NCBI GenBank assembly: GCA_028284775.1
Contig: JANQRB010000172.1
Coordinates: 1 to 55,058 of the forward strand
Length of the DNA: 55,058 bases
Direction: 5' to 3'
Origin: Candidatus Kapaibacterium sp.
GTDB taxonomy: Bacteria > Bacteroidota > Ignavibacteria > Kapaibacteriales > UBA7675
Position numbers and translations under genes: made by a program. Positions within the stretch are counted from its first letter, which is position 1. Every line of letters starts with the position of its first letter. Shown in pieces: positions 27,150 to 33,951 of this stretch. The notes under the pieces were generated by a model. It was not told where the DNA came from. It did not search any database and worked only from the letters and a program-made list of their open reading frames with translations.

Positions 27150-27440
27150 TGTTCCTCCTTGATAGATTTGAGTCGAGTTATTGGTAATACACAGTACCGC
27201 AGAGAGAGCTGCTGGCGGCCCTGTTGCCGCACACAAAACGCGGATTGCGAAACGCTACAGCGCAGAAACCGGGCAGATTTTTGAAGGTTACCCGTGAAAA
27301 TCAGTAAAAAATAAGTATGCGGGCTGCGGATCGCTTCCCTACCCGCGCAAATGCCGCCGGCGGTAACAGCCAATTTCGGGGGCGAGCCAGGCGGTCTTAG
27401 CACTCATTTCGAACATGTGATTGTCGGAGGAAAATCAACT

Positions 27441-27477
27441 AGAATCTATTCTAAGAATAAGTATTTCGTTCTAAGAA
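27441..27477. promoter_or_regulatory. paired TTCTAAGAA palindromes upstream of the Ro gene
   Basis: TTCTAAGAA occurs at 27449-27457 and again at 27469-27477, a 20-bp centre spacing (about two helical turns). An overlapping AGAAT-CT-ATTCT dyad lies at 27441-27452. They lie in the AT-rich part of the 500-bp divergent region (27150-27649) between the Omp28-related and Ro genes, about 170 bp before the Ro start. The rest of that region shows nothing else that I can support. Confidence 0.45.
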
Positions 27478-27649
27478 CATTGCGATCCCGTATATCGCAG
27501 TCTGACGTCAGTTTGAGCAAAACAGGCTATGAATGCCAAAAAGCGCCGCTTCAGCCGATCCGTTCAAGTTTGGCACGGCAATTGAGACGACAGAAGCACT
27601 TCGAAATCAGAATAACAGACAAATTCAAAATATTGCGAGGAGAGGCAAG

Positions 27650-29203
27650 ATGGCTAACAAACAACTCTTCCAGTCGCGGCGCGGAAAAGCCATCAAAGCC
27701 TGCGACACTTATAATCAGGCCGGCGGCAAGGCATACAAATTGAGCAAATCGGAGGCGCTGGCGCAGATGGCGGTGACCGGCACCCTGAACAATACCTTTT
27801 ATGCCGACGCCGAGACGCAACTGGAGACCGCGTTGGATCTGGCGACATCCGCCGATGTGACAATGCTGGCCAAAACGGCGATCTATGCCCGGCGCGAAGC
27901 CAAAATGAAAGATATGCCGGCTCTCCTGCTTGCGGTACTGGCCGGCCGCGATACGGAGATGTTTAAACGGATATTCGACCGCGTGATCGACAACGGCAAG
28001 CTGCTGCGAACTTTTGTGCAGATTATGCGCTCGGGCCTTACCGGCCGGCAGTCTCTGGGCAACGCGCCGAAACGAATGGTACAGCGCTGGCTGGCGACCA
28101 GGACGCCGGACTACATTTTTCGCAACAGTGTCGGGCAAGCGCCTTCGCTGGGCGACGTGATTAAGATGGCGCATCCAAAACCGGCGACCGGCGAGCACGA
28201 AGCGCTGTTCGCTTATCTGATCGATAAACAGTATGATTTTAACCAATTGCCGCAGTCGGCGCAGCGCTACTCGGCCTTCAAAGAAGGCCGCGACAGCGAC
28301 ATACCTGCCGAACTGCCGATACAACTGTTGAGCGCACTGGAATTGTCCAGGGCCGACTGGACGCAGATTGCGCTGCGCAGCTCCTGGCAAAGCCTGCGCA
28401 TGAACTTAAACACATTCTTGCGTCACGGAGTATTCAACAATGATGATACGGCGGCGGCGCTGGCGGAACGATTGCGCAGCCGATCTCTGATCGCAAAGGC
28501 GAATGCTTTTCCGTATCAGTTGTTCGCGGCTTACAAAAATGTTAATGAGGCAATGCCGCGCTGCATTATAGACGCTCTGCACGACGCAATGGAAGCCGCA
28601 ACCGCCAACGTACCGGCTCTCGAAGGCAACGTTGTCCTTTGTCCGGATGTATCAGGCAGTATGCAGTCAGCGATCAGCGGCTATCGTAAGGGCGCAAGCT
28701 CAAAAGTTCGCTGCGTAGATGTTGCGGCATTGGTAGCGGCGAGTTTCCTGCGCAACAATCCGAACGCGCGCGTTTTGCCCTTTGACACGATGCTATACCG
28801 CAATTGTCTTTCCAGCCGCGACAGCGTGCTGCGCAACGCAAAGACGCTTTCCGGATTTGGTGGTTGGGGCACGAACTGTTCTTTGCCGCTGCGTTACCTG
28901 GTGGAAAAAAACATTAAGGCCGATATCGTGATCTACATTTCGGATTGCGAATCCTGGGCAGATGCCTCTCGCGGCCGCGGTACGGACACCATGAAATACT
29001 GGCAGCGTTTCAAAAGCCGCAACCCGCGGGCGAAGCTGGTCTGCATCGACATTCAGCCCGCGACGCATACGCAGGCCTACAATGCCCGGGATGTGTTAAA
29101 CATCGGTGGATTCTCCGATTCCGTATTTCGAGTGATCGAGACTTTCTATAAACGCGAAGGAGCTTCATTTCTCGACGTGATCAATACGATCGAGCTTGAC
29201 TGA
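27650..29203 (+). CDS. rsr: Ro60/Rsr ortholog (TROVE domain plus vWA domain)
   Basis: The start is set at the ATG at 27650, preceded by GAGGAGAGG; the frame is open further upstream without a ribosome site. The 517-residue product opens with a TROVE/HEAT-ring domain (residues ~1-330: LAQMAVTGTLNNTFY, KTAIYARREAKMKDMPALLL, FVQIMRSGLTGRQSLG). A C-terminal von Willebrand A domain follows, with a complete MIDAS: DVSGS (near 345), the Thr of GWGTNCS and the Asp of ISDCES. Length and order match bacterial Rsr and animal Ro60, which bind misfolded RNA in the ring and Y RNA on its outer face, often with PNPase. Bacterial Ro genes usually have a Y RNA gene next to them; two candidates lie directly downstream. 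No RtcA/RtcB/RtcR or PNPase gene is adjacent. Confidence 0.92.
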   Translation: MANKQLFQSRRGKAIKACDTYNQAGGKAYKLSKSEALAQMAVTGTLNNTFYADAETQLETALDLATSADVTMLAKTAIYARREAKMKDMPALLLAVLAGRDTEMFKRIFDRVIDNGKLLRTFVQIMRSGLTGRQSLGNAPKRMVQRWLATRTPDYIFRNSVGQAPSLGDVIKMAHPKPATGEHEALFAYLIDKQYDFNQLPQSAQRYSAFKEGRDSDIPAELPIQLLSALELSRADWTQIALRSSWQSLRMNLNTFLRHGVFNNDDTAAALAERLRSRSLIAKANAFPYQLFAAYKNVNEAMPRCIIDALHDAMEAATANVPALEGNVVLCPDVSGSMQSAISGYRKGASSKVRCVDVAALVAASFLRNNPNARVLPFDTMLYRNCLSSRDSVLRNAKTLSGFGGWGTNCSLPLRYLVEKNIKADIVIYISDCESWADASRGRGTDTMKYWQRFKSRNPRAKLVCIDIQPATHTQAYNARDVLNIGGFSDSVFRVIETFYKREGASFLDVINTIELD

Positions 29204-29218
29204 CAAACGACAACGGCA

Positions 29219-29248
29219 GGGCTGCCGGCGCGCAATTGCCGGCAGCCC
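29219..29248 (+). other. GC-rich stem-loop after the Ro gene
   Basis: An 11-bp stem (GGGCTGCCGGC at 29219-29229 with GCCGGCAGCCC at 29238-29248) with an 8-base loop lies 16 bases after the Ro stop. It is followed by CTAAAAGC rather than a T-tract, so it is a weak terminator at best; it may mark the mRNA 3' end or the boundary with the RNA genes. Confidence 0.5.
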
Positions 29249-29300
29249 CTAAAAGCAACAAAAAATCAGAGTCCGTAATTACACATCAGGAGCAATTAAA

Positions 29301-29431
29301 CAAGAGAAATGCGGTTGGGACTACATTTATGGATATCCGGGCGACGGGGGATTCCCGGCGACGTCAGTGTCTGGCGTCTTGCGCCCGGCCGGGCTTTGAC
29401 CCGGGATGTCTTGACTATCCTTGTTCTCTTG
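29301..29431 (+). ncRNA. candidate Y RNA 1
   Basis: The ends pair perfectly over 8 bp (CAAGAGAA at 29301-29308 with TTCTCTTG at 29424-29431). Inside lie a conserved 5' block (ATGCGGTTGGGACTACATTT) and a conserved 3' block (CCCGGGATGTCTTGACTA), which share ACAT/ATGT pairing. Twenty-four of 26 bases of the 5' block recur in the second copy. The 70-base middle has its own hairpins: GACGTCAG/CTGGCGTC (8 bp, three-base loop, 29360-29378) and CCGGG-CTTTGA-CCCGG (29389-29404), the latter resembling a T-arm. Conserved ends with a variable middle, a length of ~131 bases and position next to Ro fit a bacterial Y RNA. The 3' strand CTTGACTA also resembles the Ro-binding strand of animal Y RNAs as I remember it. 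GTTTTC follows the stem. Confidence 0.75.
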
Positions 29432-29517
29432 TTTTCATGTGCTGATAAACAATTGTTGCAAAGATCATTTTCAGGAGCAACACAGCCAACCAATCTCAAG
29501 TCTCAGGAGCTAATTTG

Positions 29518-29622
29518 CGGGAGAAATGCCGTCGGGACTACATTTACTTTGCTCGTAACGAAGGGACCGCAGTTCGGATGGGCTGTTATTCCCGGGATGT
29601 CTTGGCACCTCTTGTTCTCTCG
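29518..29622 (+). ncRNA. candidate Y RNA 2
   Basis: This is a second, shorter copy (~105 bases). The terminal stem is CGGGAGAA (29518-29525) with TTCTCTCG (29615-29622). Relative to copy 1, the second pair changes from A-T to G-C on both strands and the third from A-T to G-T, which supports a real RNA helix. The blocks ATGCCGTCGGGACTACATTT and CCCGGGATGTCTTGGC match copy 1. The 44-base middle differs and holds CTTTG-CTCGTAA-CGAAG (5-bp stem, 7-base loop, 29548-29564), an anticodon-arm-like hairpin. A T-rich tail (GTTTATTTT) follows. The ~320 bp from here to the ATPase operators show no gene. Confidence 0.75.
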
Positions 29623-29940
29623 TTTATTTTGGAACAGCGGCGGCGGGCAAAAATGGACAGCTTGTATATACGACTGCCGCCAATCAGCTTATAGCCATTC
29701 TCCATGTGCTATATAACAAAAAAACCTTCTTGCCGCATTATCGCCTGCAAATCCTCTTCCACTTCTCTTTTTAGTGATTCCAGTTGCCTCAGGTCAATCA
29801 GCAAGAGGACCTATCTATTGCGGATTGCGCTCCTTGTACTTCTTTCCCGCCAGTAATCGAACCCGAGCACATCGTCTTTTTCTTAGGAAAATTGACGAAT
29901 ACAGACAAGCCGCACTAGCAAGGATACAATTTTGCCGATT

Positions 29941-30015
29941 GCCAACAATTCTGTTGGCAACAAGTTTGATTTTATTATATTTGCCAACAATTCTGTTGGC
30001 AACAATTTCGTTGGC
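29941..30015. promoter_or_regulatory. three iterated 18-bp dyads in the ATPase operon promoter
   Basis: GCCAACAATTCTGTTGGC (7-bp arms, 4-base centre) occurs exactly at 29941-29958 and 29983-30000, each followed by AACAA, with a 42-bp period (about four helical turns). A third copy matching 15 of 18 bases overlaps the second at 29998-30015. The array ends 20 bp before the ATPase start codon, and an AT-rich stretch that can serve as a promoter lies between copies 1 and 2. This is the layout of a repressor array. The regulator is unknown. Confidence 0.7.
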
Positions 30016-30035
30016 GCCTAAAGTGAGAAAAAAAT

Positions 30036-31289
30036 ATGCAAAAGATAAGGCAGGCACACGGCAACTGGGTAAGCGGACCAGAACGCTTTTGGGGCCGCGA
30101 AACCGAACTTGCAAACTTCTGCCGCTACCTGGATGAAGGTGCCAACCTGTTGCTTGTAGCCCAGCGAAGGATGGGAAAGACGAGCCTGATGCGGGAAGCG
30201 GCCAGGCGAATCGATAATGACTATCTTTGCCTGCATCTCGACGTTCAAAACTGCTCCACTGCTGAAGATTTTGTCGCCGAGCTGGGTATCGCAACCAACG
30301 CTCACGCCTCGCTTTGGCACCGGACAAAAGCTGTGTTCAGCAATGTAGTTGATTCAGCGCGTCGATCGGTCGAGACGCTGCAGTTATCAGAAATCAAAAT
30401 AACGATCCGGGCCGGACTCGTTGCCGCAAATTGGGAAAGCAAGGCAGATGAGCTTTTACAGGAAATTGCAAATCAGGACAAAGCAACCGTACTGTTTATC
30501 GATGAAGTACCTATTTTGGTAGGCCGCATTCTTTGGCAACAGGACAGCGCAATTAGTTCGGAAGGAATTCAGGCTGCCGACCGTTTTATGTCCTGGCTGC
30601 GCAGTAAAGCCTTACAACACGCCAATCAAATCCGCTTTGTGCTAACCGGCTCGATAGGACTGGAACCATTACTGCGGCGGGTTAACTTAAGCGCCGCCAT
30701 CAACAATCTGAAGCCTTTCCATCTCGAGCCCTGGGATGAACAGACCGCCCTCGGCTGCCTGCGCGCGCTCGCCAATTACTATGAGATACGCCTTAGCGAA
30801 GAAATCTGTCTTGCCATGATTCGCCGACTGGGATGCAATATCCCGCACCACGTGCAAATGTACTTTTCGCATGTTTATGAAAGCTGCAAACGGCGTTCCA
30901 TTACCGTCTGCACGCGGGAGCTGGTGGACGACGTTTATGAGAAGTATATGTTAAGCAGCCGCGGACATGCCGAACTCAGCACCTTTGAAGAACGGCTCGC
31001 AAAAATGATTGCAGAAGATTGTCTGCCTTTTGCTTTCGATTTATTGACTGAAACCGCAATTGCCGACTGTCTTGACGTCACCGCCCTGAAGGCATTAGCG
31101 GCTGAGCACGATCTGAATCTCGGAAGACCGCAGTCCAAAGTGCGTCTGGTGCTGGATATACTCGAACACGATGGCTATTTGAAACGACGCCAAGACGAGT
31201 ACTATTTTGTGTCGCACCTGCTGCGCGACTGGTGGAAAGCGCGCCATGGATTTGGCTATGTTCCTACTCAACAACGAGGAGCAAACTAG
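30036..31289 (+). CDS. P-loop ATPase with winged-helix C-terminus (archaeal-ATPase/STAND-like), first gene of pair
   Basis: The 417-residue product opens with an ATPase domain of the type Pfam calls ATPase_2: FWGRETELANF, Walker A variant AQRRMGKTSLM (residues ~43-53), Walker B VLFIDEVPIL (near 155), sensor strand FVLTGSIGLEPLL. The C-terminal part (~300-410) is helical and ends in a winged-helix-like region (VRLVLDILEHDGYLKRR, YYFVSHLLRDWW). It has no signal peptide and should be cytoplasmic. Family members act as switch ATPases in defence, plasmid or regulatory systems; the exact role here is unknown. A tightly spaced operator array precedes it, and its stop codon (TAG) overlaps the GTG start of the second ATPase by one base, so the two are translationally coupled. 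Confidence 0.75.
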   Translation: MQKIRQAHGNWVSGPERFWGRETELANFCRYLDEGANLLLVAQRRMGKTSLMREAARRIDNDYLCLHLDVQNCSTAEDFVAELGIATNAHASLWHRTKAVFSNVVDSARRSVETLQLSEIKITIRAGLVAANWESKADELLQEIANQDKATVLFIDEVPILVGRILWQQDSAISSEGIQAADRFMSWLRSKALQHANQIRFVLTGSIGLEPLLRRVNLSAAINNLKPFHLEPWDEQTALGCLRALANYYEIRLSEEICLAMIRRLGCNIPHHVQMYFSHVYESCKRRSITVCTRELVDDVYEKYMLSSRGHAELSTFEERLAKMIAEDCLPFAFDLLTETAIADCLDVTALKALAAEHDLNLGRPQSKVRLVLDILEHDGYLKRRQDEYYFVSHLLRDWWKARHGFGYVPTQQRGAN

Positions 31290-33820
31290 TGGAAGCAATA
31301 CTGATGAAATACAATCCTTCATTTCTGAGTGATGATGAGATTATCAAAACCTTTGCCGTGCGTCACACACAGCTTTCCTTACTTCTGGAAACGATACGCG
31401 AGAACGATAGTCTCAGTAATCAGCACGCACTGATTGTCGGTCCGCGCGGAAGCGGCAAAACAACACTTGTGCAGCGGGTCGCCGCTGAAATCCGGAACGA
31501 TGAGCATTTAGCTACAAACTGGTATCCGCTTGCATTTGCCGAGGAAAGCTACAGCGTTTCCAACCCCGGTGAATTCTGGCTCGAAGCTCTGTTTCACCTT
31601 GCCCGGCAAACGGGACTTGAACGTTGGCAGCTCACACACAGGCAGCTTGCCACCGAGAAAGACGACAATCAACTGCGCGAACGCGCTCTGAGCCAACTAC
31701 TTGATTTTGCCGATGAACACAAGCAGCGCATCCTCCTGATAGTTGAGAATCTCGATACACTCTTCGGTGTACAGATGAGCGATGAAGACGCCTGGGTTCT
31801 TCGCCATACCCTGATGAATGAACAGCGCATTATGCTGCTCGGTACCGCTAAGGCGCGTTTTGATGAGGTTTCGGGATACGGCAAGGCTTTGTTCGGTCAA
31901 TTTCGTGAACTTACTCTGGAGCCTCTTGACACCTGGGAATGTCAGTCATTGTGGAAGCAGGTCAGCGGACAGGAGATCAGCTTCAACCATGTGCGGCCGA
32001 TTCAGATTCTGACAGGTGGCAATCCGCGACTTATTCACATCATCGCCCGCTTTAACGCCAAATCTTCCTTTCACGATTTATTGCACAACCTTACCCATCT
32101 TGTCGACGAGCACACCGAATATTTCAAGAGCCAGCTCGACAGATTGGCGGTGCAGGAACGCAAGGTCTATGTGGCCCTGGCGGGCATTTGGGATCCGGCC
32201 AGCGCGCGCGCAGTTGCCGAAGCAGCAAGATTGGATGTTAACAAAGCCAGCTCGCTCTTGCAGCGCCTTGTCAAGCGCGGGGCTGTGCAAACGACCGGTG
32301 ACAAACGGCACAAGCTGTATTTCCTCAGCGAACGGATGTACAACATCTACTATTTAATGCGCTGCCGCGGCGGCGCCTCGGAGCGAGTCCGTGCCGTGGT
32401 ACAGTTTATGATCAATTTTTATGATTCGGAGCAGTTGAGCGACTTGATCGTTTCGTTGCTTAAAGAATATAGCCGCAATGGACAACTTCGGAATCGCGAT
32501 CTATACGAAGCACTCATTGGCCTGTTAAAATATGCACTAATTGATAAGTCAGTTCGATCGAAGCTAACACAAAGAACTCAATGCGAATTAGCAGCGACTA
32601 CAGCAGAACACTCTGAAACTCAAGATGTCCCCGACTACATTCATCGTCTAAATAGTCGATTGTCTTCGATTGAAATTACTGGCAGACTTTTGGAGTTACG
32701 AGAAAAAATTGATCGGTGGGAATGGCTGTGTAAAAAGAAAGAGACTCTGACTGAGATAGAAAACACGTATCAGAGTCGAGTAGGCAAAAGTGAAGCATCT
32801 TTTTGGGATCTCGTTGAATTTGCCGCTTTGTTGCGGATTCTCGCGAAAGATGAGAAAAGAATCCTCGCGACCTTAAGCTCAGCGCAGCTTGTCTCCGTCA
32901 ATTCATACGATTTGCAGTTAGTATTGGCTTTTATTTCGAGACAACTAGGCCAGTTTCGTTTCGCTGCAAATTTGCTAAACAACTTGTCGCAACATCCATT
33001 GGCAGATTGTGTACTTCACACTGTACTGGGCGAGCTTTATCACTATAATCTAGAACAGTTTGAAAATGCGCTTCAGGAATACTCGAAAGCAATCGAGCTA
33101 CAGTCAGACTATTTCGAGGCCTGGCACAATTTAGGGAAGCTGCATCTTTATAAACTTCACGATAATGCAGAAGCTCAATCGGCATTCAAGAATGCGCTTG
33201 CAATTAATCCAAAGTCGTTTGAGTCCTGGACGGAGCTGGGCAATGCCTACCTTCACTCACAGAATCAGCAGGTAAACATGCTCACAGCTTATATGAAAGC
33301 AAAAGAATTACGCCCTCAGAATCCAGTGTCATGGGCACTTGTCGGCTTTGGGCAGTTGAGAAACGATAAATTCGAAGATGCTGAACAGTCATTCGTACAA
33401 TCGCTGAATCTGAACCCGGAATATCCGTTGAGCTACATTGGCTTCGTAGTACTAAACGCAATAAGAAGTGACTGGGATAGTGCAATTGTATCCCTGGAAA
33501 AACTGCTAACTCTGGTCGATTGGAACAATTCCTCTCAAAGTATTTACACAAACCAAATATTTGCGGTGCTTGCTGTATTTTTTGCCGTCCATGGACAAGC
33601 TGGAGTACTTATCAATACATTAGTCGCCTCAAAAGCACATAATCACCTAGAGCCTTTAATCGTTGGTCTCAGATTACATTTGGCTCAGCATGTGAATGTC
33701 GCAAAAGAAATCCTTGAAGTAGGACAAGATTTTGCGAATTTAATCAGAGAAATTCAAAAACAAGGAGGCGCATTGGATTTTGAGCATGTAAGACGAGACA
33801 TACTTAACACATTGGAATGA
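31289..33820 (+). CDS. STAND-like P-loop ATPase with C-terminal TPR domain, second gene of pair
   Basis: The start is set at the GTG at 31289 with AGGAG at 31277-31281; it shares one base with the upstream stop. An ATG at 31304 is possible but badly spaced. Residues ~35-230 form a P-loop ATPase: Walker A VGPRGSGKTTLV, Walker B-like RILLIVENLDTLFG, then MLLGTAKARFDEV. A winged-helix region follows (~290-370, VNKASSLLQRLVKRGAVQT). The C-terminal half has a helical linker and TPRs (HYNLEQFENALQEYSKAIEL, AFKNALAINPKSFESWTELG). ATPase, winged helix and TPR in this order is the STAND layout, where the repeat part senses a ligand. GC in hand-counted 60-base lines falls from 55-62% in the ATPase half to 38-40% in the TPR half. 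Confidence 0.75.
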   Translation: MEAILMKYNPSFLSDDEIIKTFAVRHTQLSLLLETIRENDSLSNQHALIVGPRGSGKTTLVQRVAAEIRNDEHLATNWYPLAFAEESYSVSNPGEFWLEALFHLARQTGLERWQLTHRQLATEKDDNQLRERALSQLLDFADEHKQRILLIVENLDTLFGVQMSDEDAWVLRHTLMNEQRIMLLGTAKARFDEVSGYGKALFGQFRELTLEPLDTWECQSLWKQVSGQEISFNHVRPIQILTGGNPRLIHIIARFNAKSSFHDLLHNLTHLVDEHTEYFKSQLDRLAVQERKVYVALAGIWDPASARAVAEAARLDVNKASSLLQRLVKRGAVQTTGDKRHKLYFLSERMYNIYYLMRCRGGASERVRAVVQFMINFYDSEQLSDLIVSLLKEYSRNGQLRNRDLYEALIGLLKYALIDKSVRSKLTQRTQCELAATTAEHSETQDVPDYIHRLNSRLSSIEITGRLLELREKIDRWEWLCKKKETLTEIENTYQSRVGKSEASFWDLVEFAALLRILAKDEKRILATLSSAQLVSVNSYDLQLVLAFISRQLGQFRFAANLLNNLSQHPLADCVLHTVLGELYHYNLEQFENALQEYSKAIELQSDYFEAWHNLGKLHLYKLHDNAEAQSAFKNALAINPKSFESWTELGNAYLHSQNQQVNMLTAYMKAKELRPQNPVSWALVGFGQLRNDKFEDAEQSFVQSLNLNPEYPLSYIGFVVLNAIRSDWDSAIVSLEKLLTLVDWNNSSQSIYTNQIFAVLAVFFAVHGQAGVLINTLVASKAHNHLEPLIVGLRLHLAQHVNVAKEILEVGQDFANLIREIQKQGGALDFEHVRRDILNTLE

Positions 33821-33951
33821 CAATAACAATCAACACCGAAAGCGACCCGAGCCGAACCAAAAACCGCTCCACAGAATTTAAGTAGCAAACAGCAAGAAAG
33901 ACAAGCCCTCTCAAAGCCAGCCGATTCTTCGGTTTTAGTAAACAATACTCA

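Noticed and set aside
29219..29248. Rho-independent terminator for the Ro gene
   Set aside because: The stem is strong but no T-tract follows on either strand, so it is listed only as a stem-loop.
29301..29622. Short open frames across the Y RNA candidates (60-135 codons)
   Set aside because: The conserved pattern is paired ends with a length-variable middle, not codon-like, and the frames differ between the two copies.
29941..30015. Short CRISPR-like array
   Set aside because: The copies are palindromic, only 18 bp, overlapping or 42 bp apart, with one 24-bp spacer, and sit at a promoter with no cas genes. An operator array explains them better.
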